A stretch of DNA of 64,000 bases from Sphingomonas rubra (lineage in GTDB: Bacteria; Pseudomonadota; Alphaproteobacteria; Sphingomonadales; Sphingomonadaceae), in assembly GCF_900115745.1 (NCBI RefSeq), contig NZ_FOXP01000005.1, positions 124,001-188,000 on the forward strand, given 5' to 3'. The notes beneath the pieces are model-generated. The model was not told the origin of the DNA. It searched no databases and saw nothing but the letters and a program-made list of their open reading frames with translations. Below, in pieces: positions 8,290 through 18,378 of this stretch (positions are counted from its first letter, which is position 1; every line of letters begins with the position of its first letter). Made by a program: the position numbers and the translations under genes.

Positions 8290-11200
8290 TCATTCCGCCG
8301 CGTGCGGCCCGTCCTCGCGATAGCCGAGCTTGCCCGACGGCGCGCCCAGCCGGGCGCCGCCCGGCCCGGCCCCGCTCAGCTCGATGGGGCCGACCACGTC
8401 GCTGCCGTCGTCGCCGGGCCGGTAGGTGAGCAGCCGCCGGCCGAGCCGCGGGCCCGCCCAGCGCTCGATGCCGACCGCCAGGCTGAACGTCGCCGGCACG
8501 ATCAGCAGCGTCAGCACCGTGGAGACGGCCAGGCCGCCGATCACCACGATGCTCATCGGCGCACGGCTGGACGAGTCGCCGGAGATCGAGATGGCGGTCG
8601 GGATCATGCCCGCGATCATCGCCACCGTGGTCATCACGATCGGCTGCGCGCGCTTGTGCCCGGCGTCCAGGATCGCCGACAGCGTGTCGACGCCCTTGGC
8701 CATCTCCTCCAGCGCGAAATCGATCAACAGGATCGAGTTCTTGGCGACGATGCCGAGCAGCATCAGCAGCCCGATATAGACCGGCATGGAGATCGGCTGC
8801 CCCGCCACCCACAGCGCCAGCAGCCCGCCGAGCGGCGCCAGCAGCAGCGAACCCATGTTGACGAACGGCGGCAGCACCCGGCGATAGAGCAGCACCAACA
8901 CGGCGAAAACCAAGAACGTGCCCGCGATCACCGCCATGATGAAGTTGGCGATCATCTCGCCCTGCCACTTGTTCTGGCCGAGTTGCAGCTCGGCGACGCC
9001 GATCGGCATGTTCTTCATCGACGGCAGCGCGTGCACCGCCTTCTGCGCGTCGGACAGGTTGGTGCCGGGGGCCAGGTCTGCGCCCAGCGTGATCTGGCGC
9101 TGCTGGTTGACCCGGTCGATCTTGGTCGGACCGGAACCGAGCGCGATGTCCGCGACCAGGCTCAGCGGCACCGATCCGCCGTTCTGCGTCTGCACCGGCA
9201 GGTTCTGGATCGTCGACAACCGCGCACGCGCCGACTGGTCGAGCGCGACGCGGATCGGGATCTGCCGGTCCGACAGCGAGAAGCGCGCCGAATTCTGGTC
9301 GATGTCGCCCAGCGTCGCGATGCGGATCGCGCTGGACAGCGCCTGCGTCGTCACGCCCAGATTGGCGGCGAGGTCGACGCGCGGACGCACCACGATCTCC
9401 GGCCGTTGCAGCCCGCCCGACACGCGCGGCGCGGTGACCTGGCGCAGCGTCGACATTTCCGCGACGATCCTGTCGGCGGTCTGCTGGAGCAGCGCCGGGT
9501 CGCTGCCGCCCAGCGTCACCGTCACGTCGCGGCCGCCCGATCCCCAGCCGAACTGCGAGCGGAACGATACGCGCGCGTCGGGGATCGCCTGGAGCTCGGG
9601 CGACAGCTTGCGCTCGAACTCGGTGGAGGTGACGTCGCGGTCCTCCTTGAGCGTCGCGGTGACGTTGCCGCTGCCGACGCGGGTGCGCGCGTAGACGTTC
9701 TCCACCTCGGGCTGCTCGCGCAGGATCGCCGCGACGCGGTTCACCACCGCCTCGGTCTGGGCCAGCGTGGTGCCCGGCACCATCTCGATCTGCGCGTTGG
9801 CGCTGTCGTCGTCGCGGGTCGGCTGGAACTGCGACGGCAGCACGAAGAACATCGCGATGGTGGCGACGAAGGTCAGGGCGCCGATGCCGCTCACCCATAC
9901 GCGGTGGTCGACGAGCCACGCGAACCAGCGACGGGTGCCGCCCGCGGCACGCCAGCGCATCGTCCGCCCCGTGTCCAGCGTCCAGCGCAGCGCCGCCATG
10001 TACACGTCCATGCCCTTGCCCTCGCCGTGGCTGGCATGGCCGAAGGATTTCAGGAAATACGCCGCGATCATCGGCGTGATGAGGCGCGCGACTGCGAGGC
10101 TCATCAGCACCGACACGACCACGGTCATGCCGAAATTGACGAAGAACTGCCCCGCGATGCCCGGCATCAGCGCGACCGGCAGGAACACCGCGACGATCGA
10201 CATGGTGGTGGCGAGCACGGCGAGACCGATCTCGTCGGCGGCGTCGATCGATGCCTGATACGCGTTCTTGCCCATGCGCATGTGGCGGACGATGTTCTCG
10301 ATCTCCACGATCGCGTCGTCGACCAGCACGCCCGCGACCAGGCTGAGCGCGAGCAGCGTCATGCCGTTCAGCGTGAACCCCATCAGGTCCATGAAGAAGA
10401 AGGCGGGGATCGCCGACAACGGGATGGCGAGCGCGGAGATCGCGGTCGCGCGCCAGTCGCGCAGGAACAGGAACACGACGATGACGGCCAGGATCGCGCC
10501 CTCGATCATCGCGTGGATCGCGCTGGTATATTGCTCCTCGGTATACTCGGTGCTGGTCCAGCGCTGCACGAACTTCACGGAGGGGTTGCGCTTCTCCAGC
10601 TCGCGCAGCTTGTCGACCGCGGCGTGATAGACCGTCACGTCGGACGCGCCCTTGGTGCGCTGGAAGTCGAAGGTCACTGCCTGGCGCCCGTCGACCGCGG
10701 CGCGGCTGCGCTGCTCGGCGAAGCTGTCGCGGACCTGGGCGATATCGTTGAGCTGGATCGTCCGGCCGCCGCCGACCGAGATCTGCTGCTGCCCCAGCGC
10801 ATTGGCGTCGGCCGCGTTGCCCAGCACACGGATCGACTGCTCCGACCCGGCGATCTCGGCACGCCCGCCCGCCGCGTTCAGGTTCACCGCGCGCAGCTGC
10901 TGGTTGACCTGGCTCGCGGTCAGCCCCTGCGCCTGCAACTTGACGGGGTCGAGGATCACGCGGATCTCGCGGCTGACGCCGCCGTTGCGGTTGACCGCCG
11001 CCATGCCGGGCACCGACAACAGCTCTTTCGCCACCGTGTCGTCGATGTACCAGGACAGCTGCTCCACCGTCATGTCGGTGGTGATCGCGGCGAAGCTGGC
11101 GATGTCGTTGCCGCTGGTGCTGTCGCGGAACACCTGCGGCTCCAGGATGCCGTCGGGCAGGTCGCCGCGGATCTGCGCGATCGCGTCGCGCAGGTCGTTC

Positions 11201-11523
11201 ACCGTCCGGTCGATCGGCGTGCCGATGTCCATCTGCACGACCGTCTGCGACTGACCCTCGGTCACGGTGGAGTTGATCTCGTCGACGCCGGTCAGCCCGC
11301 GCACCGCTGCCTCGACGCGGCGGGTGACCTGCGTCTCCATCTCCGTCGGCGCGGCGCCCGGCTGGCTGATGACGACCACCGCGATCGGGAAGTCGATATC
11401 CGGGTCGCGGTTCACGTCCATCCGCATGAAGCTGACGATGCCCGCGATCGTCAGCGCCAGGAACAGCACGATGGGCGGCACCGGATTGCGGATCGCCCAG
11501 GCGGAGATGTTGCGGAAGCTCAT
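8290..11523 (-). CDS. RND efflux transporter permease (AcrB/MexB-like)
   Basis: The protein has 1077 residues, the expected length for an inner-membrane RND pump. It uses proton flow to export drugs or other hydrophobic compounds through a periplasmic adaptor and outer-membrane channel. The first transmembrane helix is at about 12-32 and is followed by the periplasmic porter domain. TM4 contains [17 protein letters not shown] with the proton-relay Asp pair, and a second porter domain and helix bundle follow ([20 protein letters not shown]). The start at 11523 (MSFRN) is 4 nt after the adaptor stop. No TolC-like gene is adjacent, so it must share a channel encoded elsewhere. Substrate is unknown. 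Confidence 0.93.
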   Translation of the reverse strand: MSFRNISAWAIRNPVPPIVLFLALTIAGIVSFMRMDVNRDPDIDFPIAVVVISQPGAAPTEMETQVTRRVEAAVRGLTGVDEINSTVTEGQSQTVVQMDIGTPIDRTVNDLRDAIAQIRGDLPDGILEPQVFRDSTSGNDIASFAAITTDMTVEQLSWYIDDTVAKELLSVPGMAAVNRNGGVSREIRVILDPVKLQAQGLTASQVNQQLRAVNLNAAGGRAEIAGSEQSIRVLGNAADANALGQQQISVGGGRTIQLNDIAQVRDSFAEQRSRAAVDGRQAVTFDFQRTKGASDVTVYHAAVDKLRELEKRNPSVKFVQRWTSTEYTEEQYTSAIHAMIEGAILAVIVVFLFLRDWRATAISALAIPLSAIPAFFFMDLMGFTLNGMTLLALSLVAGVLVDDAIVEIENIVRHMRMGKNAYQASIDAADEIGLAVLATTMSIVAVFLPVALMPGIAGQFFVNFGMTVVVSVLMSLAVARLITPMIAAYFLKSFGHASHGEGKGMDVYMAALRWTLDTGRTMRWRAAGGTRRWFAWLVDHRVWVSGIGALTFVATIAMFFVLPSQFQPTRDDDSANAQIEMVPGTTLAQTEAVVNRVAAILREQPEVENVYARTRVGSGNVTATLKEDRDVTSTEFERKLSPELQAIPDARVSFRSQFGWGSGGRDVTVTLGGSDPALLQQTADRIVAEMSTLRQVTAPRVSGGLQRPEIVVRPRVDLAANLGVTTQALSSAIRIATLGDIDQNSARFSLSDRQIPIRVALDQSARARLSTIQNLPVQTQNGGSVPLSLVADIALGSGPTKIDRVNQQRQITLGADLAPGTNLSDAQKAVHALPSMKNMPIGVAELQLGQNKWQGEMIANFIMAVIAGTFLVFAVLVLLYRRVLPPFVNMGSLLLAPLGGLLALWVAGQPISMPVYIGLLMLLGIVAKNSILLIDFALEEMAKGVDTLSAILDAGHKRAQPIVMTTVAMIAGMIPTAISISGDSSSRAPMSIVVIGGLAVSTVLTLLIVPATFSLAVGIERWAGPRLGRRLLTYRPGDDGSDVVGPIELSGAGPGGARLGAPSGKLGYREDGPHAAE

Positions 11524-11527
11524 GGGA

Positions 11528-12697
11528 TCACGCCTTCGCCCGGACCGGCTTGATCTGCTGGCCGGGGCTGAGGAAGCCACCGGCCGAGCGGACCACCCGC
11601 TCGGTCCCGTTCAACCCTTGCGTGATGGCGACGCCCGCGTCCGACACCTGGCCGAGCGTCACGCCGCGCCGCGCGATCTTGTTGTCCTTGCCCACCACGT
11701 AGACGAAGCTGCCCTGTTCGTCGCTCTGGATCGCCGAATCGGGCAGCAGCGGCACCTGGCTGACGCCGCCGACGATCTGCGCCGCCGCGAAGCCGCCGGG
11801 GCGCAGCGCCGGGTCGTAGCGGAGCGCGATGCGCGCGATCCCCTGCCGGGTCTGCTGGTCGATCACCGGCGACACCTGCCACACCTGGCCGGCGAAGCTC
11901 TGCGACTGGCCGACCGGCGTCACCGTCGCCCGCGCGCCCGTGTGGAGCCCGGCGAGGTCGCTTTCCGACAGCTGCGCTCGCATCTCCAGCTGCCCGCCCA
12001 TTGCCATGCGGAACAGCGTGCCCGATCCTGCGCCGACGATCTGCCCCGGCTCGGCCGCGCGCGCCAGGATCAGCCCCTCGGCCGGCGCGCGGATGTCGAG
12101 CCGGCCGTTGCGCGCGCGCGCCTCGCCCGCATTGGCACTCGCCACCTTGACCCGCGCCGCCGCCGCGTCGCGCGTGGCGGTGCGCCGCTGCAGGTCCGCC
12201 TTGGAGATGAAGCCGCGATCGACCAACTGTGCCGCACGGTCGAGCTCGGCCTGCGCCAGCGTCAGGTCGGCACGCGCCACCTGGACCTGCGCGGCGAGCG
12301 AGGCGGCCGTCTGCGTCTGCACCGACCGGTCGACGGTGGCGAGCACCTGGCCGGCGCGCACCCACTGGCCCGGCTCGACCAGCACGCGGGTAATCATCCC
12401 GCCCTCGCCCGCCACGCCGACCGGCAGGTCGCGGCGCGCCGCGATCGTGCCCGTCGCCGCAATGGTGCGATCCACGGTGGAGCGGCCCGGCACCACCACC
12501 GACACCGCGGGTGCCGACGGCGTGGGCGCCGCCTCCGCTTCCTTGCCGCCCCGGCCCCAGATCGCCCAGGCACCGGCGGCGATCGCCAGCAGCACGATCG
12601 CCGCGATGATCCAGCGCCGCCGCGTCGACGCGGGTGCTGCCGGCCCGTCCAGTCGATCCTGCGTGAAAGAGCCCGTCTCGTAGTTCATGTCCGCCAT
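11528..12697 (-). CDS. RND efflux periplasmic adaptor (membrane fusion protein)
   Basis: The protein has 389 residues. It bridges the adjacent RND permease and an outer-membrane channel. A single N-terminal membrane anchor (about 28-50) is followed by the split biotinyl-lipoyl-like domain, an alpha-helical hairpin (Ala/Gln/Arg-rich, about 140-200) and beta-barrel/membrane-proximal domains, the MexA/AcrA order. The start is either ATG 12697 (preceded by GGCGGGGAC) or ATG 12688; I prefer 12697. The stop is followed 4 nt later by the permease start, so the two form an operon driven by the promoter at 12723-12751. Confidence 0.9.
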   Translation of the reverse strand: MADMNYETGSFTQDRLDGPAAPASTRRRWIIAAIVLLAIAAGAWAIWGRGGKEAEAAPTPSAPAVSVVVPGRSTVDRTIAATGTIAARRDLPVGVAGEGGMITRVLVEPGQWVRAGQVLATVDRSVQTQTAASLAAQVQVARADLTLAQAELDRAAQLVDRGFISKADLQRRTATRDAAAARVKVASANAGEARARNGRLDIRAPAEGLILARAAEPGQIVGAGSGTLFRMAMGGQLEMRAQLSESDLAGLHTGARATVTPVGQSQSFAGQVWQVSPVIDQQTRQGIARIALRYDPALRPGGFAAAQIVGGVSQVPLLPDSAIQSDEQGSFVYVVGKDNKIARRGVTLGQVSDAGVAITQGLNGTERVVRSAGGFLSPGQQIKPVRAKA

Positions 12698-12722
12698 CGT
12701 CCCCGCCGGCCCTCTCCGAGCT

Positions 12723-12751
12723 GTATTAGCCGAATAGTGCACCGCTCGCAA
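12723..12751 (-). promoter_or_regulatory. Sigma70-type promoter of the RND efflux operon
   Basis: On the minus strand a -35 box TTGCGA is followed after exactly 17 bases by TAATAC, close to the TTGACA/TATAAT consensus. The predicted transcript would start about 19 nt upstream of the adaptor ATG at 12697. The region is the shared upstream space with the divergent SIMPL-domain gene (ATG 12865). No regulator gene is adjacent. Confidence 0.55.
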
Positions 12752-12864
12752 GCGCCCGACGGTTCATGCGCGCGACCGGAGCGCGCCGCAACCGTCCCGT
12801 TCATCGCCGGTTGAGCGGAAACCCGCCAAGCAATCGCCGGTCCAACCATGGGAGCCGCCCAGAC

Positions 12865-13638
12865 ATGCGCCAGTTCGTCGTCCCCGCCACCATTCTCGCT
12901 GCCGTTCTCGCCACCGGGCCGGCTGCGGCACAAACAACATCCACGATGGCGTCGTCCGATTCGGCGGCCGGCTCGCTGGTCCCGTCGATCCCCGCCAGCG
13001 GCGCGCTGCTCGACGTGGTGGCGGAGGGGCGGACGACACGGGTGCCCGATCTCGCCACGATTCGCGCCGGCGTGGTCTCGCAGGCGCCCACCGCCGCGCA
13101 GGCGATCGCCGACAACGCCAAGGCGATGGAGCGCGTGCTGGCGGCCCTGCGCCGCGCCGGCGTGGCATCGCGCGACGTCGCCACCGCCAGCGTCTCGCTC
13201 CAGCCGCAATATCGTTATGCCGACGGTCAGCCGCCGGCGATCACCGGCTACCAGGCGACCAACAGCGTCTCCGTCCGCTTCCGCGACGTGGCCAGATCGG
13301 GCGCGGTGCTCGACGCGCTGGTCGCGCAGGGCGCCAACCAGATCGAGGGGCCCGACCTGTCGGTAAGCGAACCCGACGCCGCACTGGACGAGGCACGTAC
13401 GGACGCGGTGAAGCGCGCCCGCGCCCGCGCCGAACTTTACGCCCGCGCCGCCGGCCTGCGCGTGTCGCGCATCGTGTCGATCGCGGAAGCCGGGCAGGAC
13501 GCGGGCGGACCGGATCGCCCGCCGGTGCTCTACGCCCGCGCCATGGCCGCGGACTCCGCCCGCGCGCCGACCGCGATCGCGGCGGGGGAAAAGGACATCA
13601 CCGCCACGCTCCAAGTCCGCTTCCTGCTCGATCGGTGA
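12865..13638 (+). CDS. Secreted SIMPL (DUF541) domain protein
   Basis: The protein has 257 residues with a cleavable signal peptide (about 1-23, cut near AAA-QT), so it is periplasmic or cell-surface associated. The body fits the SIMPL/DUF541 family (E. coli YggE, Brucella BP26/Omp28): LLDVVAEGRTTRVPDLATI near the N-terminus, repeated Ala-rich helices, GYQATNSVSVRFRD in the middle and ARARAELYARAAGLR before the last strand. The family oligomerises into periplasmic rings and is linked to oxidative or envelope stress; the precise role is unknown. The ATG at 12865 is the one that begins the signal peptide. A strong hairpin terminator follows the stop. Confidence 0.85.
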   Translation: MRQFVVPATILAAVLATGPAAAQTTSTMASSDSAAGSLVPSIPASGALLDVVAEGRTTRVPDLATIRAGVVSQAPTAAQAIADNAKAMERVLAALRRAGVASRDVATASVSLQPQYRYADGQPPAITGYQATNSVSVRFRDVARSGAVLDALVAQGANQIEGPDLSVSEPDAALDEARTDAVKRARARAELYARAAGLRVSRIVSIAEAGQDAGGPDRPPVLYARAMAADSARAPTAIAAGEKDITATLQVRFLLDR

Positions 13639-13647
13639 CGTAAAAAA

Positions 13648-13671
13648 GGCCGCCCGGTCGCCCGGACGGCC
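13648..13671. terminator. Bidirectional hairpin terminator (SIMPL gene / glsB)
   Basis: GGCCGCCCGG and CCGGACGGCC form a 10-bp stem with one mismatch and a TCGC loop. An A6 tract on the 5' side serves as a U-run for minus-strand transcripts, and CTTCCTT follows on the 3' side. It lies between two convergent genes (stops at 13638 and 13700). Confidence 0.75.
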
Positions 13672-13699
13672 CTTCCTTACTCGGTACCGTGGCGCGCGA

Positions 13700-13957
13700 T
13701 CAGCGCACGCGACCGCGACGCACCAGGTTGACGATCGCCAGCAGGATCACCGCACCCAGCAGCGACACCAGGAACGAGGTAAGCGTCAGCGGCGCGTTGT
13801 TGATCGAACCGCCCGAGATGACCAGGCCGCCGATGAACGCGCCGACGATGCCGACGACGATGTTGAGGAAAATACCCTGCTGCGCATCGGTGCGCATGAT
13901 GATGCTGGCGAGCCAGCCGATAACGCCGCCGATAATCAGCCAAATAATGATGCCCAT
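13700..13957 (-). CDS. GlsB/YeaQ/YmgE-family small membrane protein
   Basis: The protein has 85 residues, almost entirely hydrophobic with three membrane segments. It starts MGIIIWLIIGGVIGWLASII and has a GIVGAFIGG glycine-rich hairpin and a basic C-terminus (VRRGRVR). This is the transglycosylase-associated/GlsB family of stress-response inner-membrane proteins, found in one or more copies in most sphingomonads. Despite the historical name there is no catalytic domain. It is a single-gene unit ending at the convergent terminator. Confidence 0.9.
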   Translation of the reverse strand: MGIIIWLIIGGVIGWLASIIMRTDAQQGIFLNIVVGIVGAFIGGLVISGGSINNAPLTLTSFLVSLLGAVILLAIVNLVRRGRVR

Positions 13958-14079
13958 GTCGTCCCTCCGTTGAAACCCGTGCCGGTCGGCCCGGCCGTAG
14001 CGGAAGAACCCGTCCCTTTCTTTATTGTTCCGGCTGCGATCCGTTCTTGACCCAAGTCAGCAGCAATACTTCGCCTGGA

Positions 14080-14379
14080 TCAGTATTTCCCCTGGCGGTC
14101 GTATAGATCGCGGTAGTGCTGGATGCGCGTGACGCGCAGCCCGGGCATGCCCGACCGGTCGATGGCGCGCTGCCAGCCGGCGAACTCCTCCACCGTCAGG
14201 CCGTATCGCTCGCACACCTCGTCGATCGACAGAAGCCCGCCGTTCACCGCGGCGACCACCTCCGCCTTGCGACGCACCACCCAGCGGGTGGTACCCGGCG
14301 GCGGCAGCGTGTCGATGGTCAGCGACTCGCCGAGCGGGCCGATGACCTTGGCGGGTCGGATTTTCTGGTTCTCGATCAT
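14080..14379 (-). CDS. sciP: SciP-type CtrA inhibitor (DUF1153)
   Basis: The protein has 99 residues. In Caulobacter SciP binds CtrA and blocks its recruitment of RNA polymerase, helping time the cell cycle. The conserved core is present: [20 protein letters not shown], then [22 protein letters not shown] (given in two parts: [22 protein letters not shown]), [19 protein letters not shown]. This is a helix-turn-helix-like fold. The ATG at 14379 has an AGGAAC ribosome-binding site and overlaps the stop of an upstream small ORF (ATGA). An in-frame extension to 14439 lacks family similarity. Confidence 0.92.
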   Translation of the reverse strand: MIENQKIRPAKVIGPLGESLTIDTLPPPGTTRWVVRRKAEVVAAVNGGLLSIDEVCERYGLTVEEFAGWQRAIDRSGMPGLRVTRIQHYRDLYDRQGKY

Positions 14380-14750
14380 TGTTCCTCGATCGGGGCTCCC
14401 GTCCCCGGCTTGATTTCGTCGACGTCCCCATTCTGGCACAAGGCATTGAACATGCCCTGACCCGCCGCGGTAAACGGGTCGTTCACGTTCGCCCCCGCGC
14501 CCATTTCCGCATCGGCCGCGACCTCCCTCGCCGCCATTTCCGCCACCCAGGCGCGCAGCAACGCGGCCACGGCGGGATGGAACGAGGTCTGCCCCAACAC
14601 CTGCCCGTCACCCACGGGCAGGCCCGCCTGCACGATCGCGGTCGCGCTCGCCCCCTGCCGCGCCGCCACGCCGACCAGCAGCGCGGCGAGATCGCCGGGC
14701 CAGGCCACCAGCTCGGTGGCGCGGTCGAAATGGGGAAAGCTCAGGTCCAA
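14376..14750 (-). CDS. Conserved-looking hypothetical protein upstream of sciP
   Basis: The protein has 124 residues if the TTG at 14750 (preceded by GAGG six or seven bases upstream) is the start; no ATG lies close by in frame. An ATG near 14862 would add a stretch unlikely to be coding. Its stop overlaps the sciP ATG (ATGA), the main reason to believe it is real. The sequence is moderately hydrophobic in the N-terminal half ([20 protein letters not shown]), with [20 protein letters not shown] in the middle and an acidic tail. I do not recognise the family. Its codon third positions look normal for the genome. Confidence 0.55.
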   Translation of the reverse strand: MDLSFPHFDRATELVAWPGDLAALLVGVAARQGASATAIVQAGLPVGDGQVLGQTSFHPAVAALLRAWVAEMAAREVAADAEMGAGANVNDPFTAAGQGMFNALCQNGDVDEIKPGTGAPIEEQ

Positions 14751-14885
14751 GCCACGCCTCGCGAACGTTACGGAATGCCGCCTTACCGGGCGGGAGGTGA
14801 AGGCGGGGTAAAGCCGCTGAACAGAGTTTCGCCGCCCCTCGTCTCGGCATGGGACAATCATCATGGCGGGCGCTATGGCGCGCGG

Positions 14886-15986
14886 ATGGAGATCGACTTC
14901 CAGCTGAACGACGCCCGCAGCCGGCGCATCGTGGTGGCGATGTCGGGCGGCGTCGACAGTTCGGTCGTCGCCGCGCTGGCGGTGCGCACGGGCGCGGAAG
15001 TGATCGGCGTCACCCTCCAGCTCTACGACCATGGCGAGGCGACCAGCCGCCCCGGCGCCTGCTGCGCGGGCCGCGACATCCGCGACGCGCGCGCGGTGTG
15101 CGACCGGCTCGGCATCGCCCACTACGTCGTCGACCACGAGAGCGCCTTCCGAGCGAGCGTCGTCGACCGCTTCGCCGACGAGTATCTTGCCGGCCGCACG
15201 CCGATCCCCTGCGTCCAGTGCAACACCGGCCCGAAATTCACCGACCTGCTGCGCCTGTCGCGCGAGCTGGGCGCCGATTGTCTGGCGACCGGCCACTATG
15301 TCCGCCGCGTCGAAGGGCCCACCGGCGCCGAACTCCACCGCGGCGCCGACCCCGCGCGCGACCAGAGCTATTTCCTGTTCGCCACCACGCAAGGACAGCT
15401 CGATTACTGCCGCTTTCCGCTCGGCAGCCTGCCCAAGGCGCGCGTCCGCGAACTGGCGGCCGAGCACGGCCTGCTGGTCGCCGCCAAGCCCGACAGCCAG
15501 GACATCTGCTTCGTCCCCGACGGCGACTATGCCGGCCTGGTCCGCCGCCTGCGCCCCGACGCCGACACCGCCGGCGAGATCGTCGACCTCGCCGGCCGCC
15601 CCCTCGGCCGCCACCGCGGCCTGATCCATTTCACCGTCGGCCAGCGCCGCGGGCTGGAGATCGGCGGCACGCCCGAGCCGCTCTACGTCGTGCGGCTGGA
15701 GGCCGACACCCGCCGCGTCGTCGTCGGCCCGCGCCGCGCCCTCGCGGTCGACGCGGCGCTGCTGGAGGGGATCAACTGGATCGGCGGCGACCACCGTGGG
15801 CCGCTGACCGCCAAGGTCCGCTCCATGGCCAAGCCGGTCCCCGCGCGGCTAGACGGCGACCGGCTGCTGTTCGACCACCCCGAATACGGCGTCGCCCCCG
15901 GCCAGGCGGCAGTGCTCTATGCCGACGACCGCGTGCTCGGCGGCGGCTGGATCGCCGCGACGGAGGCGGCGGCGCTGGCGGCGTAG
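14886..15986 (+). CDS. mnmA: tRNA-specific 2-thiouridylase MnmA
   Basis: The protein has 366 residues. It catalyses ATP-dependent 2-thiolation of uridine 34 in Lys, Glu and Gln tRNAs, taking sulfur from an IscS relay. The PP-loop SGGVDSS is at residues 20-26. The two catalytic cysteines are visible in PCVQCN (about 107) and QDICF (about 208), with the GHY and DQSYFL motifs between them and the usual C-terminal beta-barrel (FTVGQRRGL). The ATG at 14886 is the only in-frame start near the domain; longer frames upstream overlap the divergent small ORF. Confidence 0.96.
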   Translation: MEIDFQLNDARSRRIVVAMSGGVDSSVVAALAVRTGAEVIGVTLQLYDHGEATSRPGACCAGRDIRDARAVCDRLGIAHYVVDHESAFRASVVDRFADEYLAGRTPIPCVQCNTGPKFTDLLRLSRELGADCLATGHYVRRVEGPTGAELHRGADPARDQSYFLFATTQGQLDYCRFPLGSLPKARVRELAAEHGLLVAAKPDSQDICFVPDGDYAGLVRRLRPDADTAGEIVDLAGRPLGRHRGLIHFTVGQRRGLEIGGTPEPLYVVRLEADTRRVVVGPRRALAVDAALLEGINWIGGDHRGPLTAKVRSMAKPVPARLDGDRLLFDHPEYGVAPGQAAVLYADDRVLGGGWIAATEAAALAA

Positions 15987-16038
15987 CGCCTTGCCCCGAC
16001 AAGGTTACTCCGTCGTTCCGCCGCTACCCACCTCTTGT

Positions 16039-16126
16039 TCCCCGGCGGAGGCCGGGGCCCAGGGGGGAGACGATGGTGGCAGATCACGACCGCTATCCCA
16101 TCTGGGCCCCGGCCTTCGCCGGGGTA
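16039..16126. repeat. REP-like inverted pair, family B (CCCCGGCNNNGGCCGGGG)
   Basis: The left arm is TCCCCGGCGGAGGCCGGGGC and the right arm CTGGGCCCCGGCCTTCGCCG followed by GGGTA. The arms are inverted relative to each other and separated by about 40 bp. It occupies the 211-bp space between the convergent mnmA and CNNM/CorC-type genes. Confidence 0.85.
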
Positions 16127-16196
16127 CAGATATGTGCAGTCGCCACGATCGCCGATCTCATCAGGGGTGCCACACACACCCCAACGAGCAGCCCGC

Positions 16197-17495
16197 CTAC
16201 GCCACGCTCACCAGCAACTTGTCGATCCGCCGCCCGTCCAGGTCGACGATCTCGAAGCGCCAGCCCTGCTCGACGAAGCTCTCGCCCTCCGCCGGCAGCC
16301 GCTTCAGCACCGACAGCGCCAGCCCCGCCACCGTCGCATAGTCGCGGTCCTCGGGCAGCTCGATCTCCAGCCGCTCGGCCAGCACGTCGGCGGGCATGGT
16401 GCCCGCGACCAGCAGCGAGCCGTCGTCGCGCGTCACCACGTCGGGCGCCTCGTCCGGGTCCGCGTCGGAAGCAAAGGCGCCGCCGATCGCCGCCAGCAGG
16501 TCGGCGGGCGTCACGATCCCCTCGAAATGGCCGTACTCGTCGTGGATCAGCGCCATCGGCACTTCCGCCCCGCGCAGCGCCAGCAGCGCGTCGGGCGCGT
16601 CGAGCCGGTCGATCACCACCGGCGCCTTGCGCATCAGCGCCGCGATGTCGAGCCGCTCGCCGCGCAGCAGCGCCGCGGCGATGTCGCGCGCCTGCACCAC
16701 GCCGCGGATGCGGTCGATCGATCCCTCGCCCACCGGCAACCGGGTATGCAGCGTCGCCGCCAGCCGCGTGCGCAGCGTGTCGTCGTCGGCGGTGCAGTCC
16801 AGCCAGTCGATCTCGGTGCGCGGCGTCATGATCTCGCGCACCGGCCGGTCGGCCAGCCGGACCACGCCGGAGATCATCGATCGCTCATGCTCCTCGATCA
16901 CCCCCGATCGCGACGCCTCCTGCACGATCATCTGCAGCTCCTCCGCCGTCACCTGATCGTCGTTCTCACGATCCAGGCGCAGCAGGTGGAAGATCAGCGC
17001 GCTGGACGAATCCAGCACCCACACCAGCGGCTTGGTGCCGCGCGCCAGCCACTGCATCGGGATCGACACCAGGCTCGCCACCGCCTCCGGCGCGCGCAGC
17101 GCGAACTGCTTGGGCACCAGCTCGCCGACGATCAGCGAGGCATAGGTGGTCAGGCCGATCACCAGCACGAACGCCAGCGTCTCGGCGCTCTCGGCCGGCA
17201 CGCCCAGCGCCGCCAGCCGCGCCGCCGTCGGCGTGCCCAGGCTCGCACCCGAATAGGCGCCGGTCAGCACGCCGATCAGCGTGATGCCGATCTGCACGGT
17301 CGACAGGAACTTGCCCGGATCGGCCGCCAGGTCCAGCGCGGCGCGCGCCCCCCGGCTGGTCTTGGCCTTGCCTTCCAGCCGCGCCCGCCTGGCGGAGACG
17401 ATCGCCAGCTCGCTCATCGCGAACACCCCGTTCAGCGCCACCAGCGCGAGGATGACGACGAGGTCGAGCCAGGGAAAGGGAGGAAGCGGGGCCAT
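16197..17495 (-). CDS. CNNM/CorC-type membrane protein (DUF21, CBS pair, CorC_HlyC)
   Basis: The protein has 432 residues with the classical three-part layout of the hemolysin-C/CorC/CNNM family. An N-terminal DUF21 transmembrane domain comes first (about 1-190, four hydrophobic segments, ALNGVFAMSELAIVSARRAR). A CBS-domain pair follows (about 205-330, REIMTPRTEIDWLD), and then a C-terminal CorC_HlyC FAD-binding-like domain (about 345-430, RDYATVAGLAL). Members are implicated in Mg/Co export or divalent-cation homeostasis; haemolysis is a historical label. The ATG at 17495 was preferred over a GTG at 17510, as an AGGTGG site lies upstream of the ATG. Confidence 0.9.
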   Translation of the reverse strand: MAPLPPFPWLDLVVILALVALNGVFAMSELAIVSARRARLEGKAKTSRGARAALDLAADPGKFLSTVQIGITLIGVLTGAYSGASLGTPTAARLAALGVPAESAETLAFVLVIGLTTYASLIVGELVPKQFALRAPEAVASLVSIPMQWLARGTKPLVWVLDSSSALIFHLLRLDRENDDQVTAEELQMIVQEASRSGVIEEHERSMISGVVRLADRPVREIMTPRTEIDWLDCTADDDTLRTRLAATLHTRLPVGEGSIDRIRGVVQARDIAAALLRGERLDIAALMRKAPVVIDRLDAPDALLALRGAEVPMALIHDEYGHFEGIVTPADLLAAIGGAFASDADPDEAPDVVTRDDGSLLVAGTMPADVLAERLEIELPEDRDYATVAGLALSVLKRLPAEGESFVEQGWRFEIVDLDGRRIDKLLVSVA

Positions 17496-17649
17496 CGGCG
17501 TTGCTGCCACCTTTGGCGGCGTTCGCCGCGCGCCGCAACCGATGATCGCACGCGCGTCGGTCGCAGTTCAGTGCGCGGCCGGAACAATCGCCCGGCCAAG
17601 CCGGTTCTCGGCCGAGCAACCCCGTCCGTACCGATCAAGGGAAACGTCC

Positions 17650-18330
17650 ATGAAGAAGCCGCTCCTCCTCGCCAGCCTCGCCGCCCTGTCCCTCGGCACC
17701 CTGTCGCTCGGCGCCTGCACCACCGATCCCAACACGGGCGAGCGCCGCATCTCCAAGGCCGCGATCGGCGGCATCGGCGGCGTGCTGGGCGGTTACCTGC
17801 TCGGCGACGTGGTCGGCGGCCGCAACGACCGCACCGCCAAGATCGTCGGCGCGGGCCTGGGCGGCCTCGCCGGGGCGGGCGTCGGCGCCTATATGGACCG
17901 GCAGGAGCGGCAGTTGCGCGAGCGGACCGCGGGCACCGACGTGCAGGTGATCCGCCAGGGCGACGACCTGGTACTCAACATCCCGTCGGGTATCACCTTC
18001 GCCTATGACAGCGCGCAGGTGCAGCCGCAGTTCCAGCGCACGCTGGATCAGGTCGCCGCCACGCTGGCCGAGTATCGCGAGACCTATATCGACGTCTACG
18101 GCCACACCGACTCGACCGGCAGCGACTCCTACAACCAGCAATTGTCGGAGCGGCGCGCGGTATCGGTGGCCGATTATCTGTCGTCGCACGGCGTCCAGGC
18201 CGCCCGCATCGGCACCCGCGGCTACGGCGAGACCCAGCCGATCGCCCCCAATGACACCGACGCCGGCCGCGCCGCCAATCGCCGCGTCGAGATCAAGATC
18301 GTGCCTATCCGCGACACCGACCTGCGCTGA
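17650..18330 (+). CDS. OmpA-family lipoprotein with glycine-zipper segment
   Basis: The protein has 226 residues. A lipoprotein signal ends in SLGAC (Cys near residue 22). A glycine-zipper segment follows (AAIGGIGGVLGGYLLGDVVGG and AKIVGAGLGGLAGAGVGAY, the first given in two pieces: AAIGGIGGVLGG, YLLGDVVGG). The C-terminal OmpA/MotB domain (about 115-220) contains the peptidoglycan-binding signature DVYGHTDSTGSDSYNQQLSE and NRRVEI. It should anchor the outer membrane to peptidoglycan. It is monocistronic, and a perfect hairpin terminator follows 10 bases after the stop. Confidence 0.92.
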   Translation: MKKPLLLASLAALSLGTLSLGACTTDPNTGERRISKAAIGGIGGVLGGYLLGDVVGGRNDRTAKIVGAGLGGLAGAGVGAYMDRQERQLRERTAGTDVQVIRQGDDLVLNIPSGITFAYDSAQVQPQFQRTLDQVAATLAEYRETYIDVYGHTDSTGSDSYNQQLSERRAVSVADYLSSHGVQAARIGTRGYGETQPIAPNDTDAGRAANRRVEIKIVPIRDTDLR

Positions 18331-18340
18331 TCGCTGTTGC

Positions 18341-18372
18341 AACGGGGCGGACGATGGATCGTCCGCCCCGTT
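18341..18372. terminator. Perfect 15-bp hairpin terminator
   Basis: AACGGGGCGGACGAT and ATCGTCCGCCCCGTT pair without mismatch around a GG loop. It separates the OmpA-family gene (stop 18330, plus) from the convergent DUF892 gene (stop 18379, minus), so it can terminate both. No long T-run is present. Confidence 0.8.
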
Positions 18373-18378
18373 CCGCCT

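Noticed and set aside
6355..11553. A 1732-codon open frame on the plus strand opposite mlaE, the DUF445 gene and the RND permease
   Set aside because: It is a compositional shadow of very GC-rich coding DNA. The product is an Arg/His/Gln/Ala-rich low-complexity string with no domain, while the minus strand encodes well-recognised proteins.
13981..14079. Promoter-like AT-rich stretch near 14018-14028 (CTTTATTGTT)
   Set aside because: A -10-like TTATTG is present, but no -35 at suitable distance and no start codon fits downstream on the plus strand. It may be part of the glsB promoter, which I could not define.
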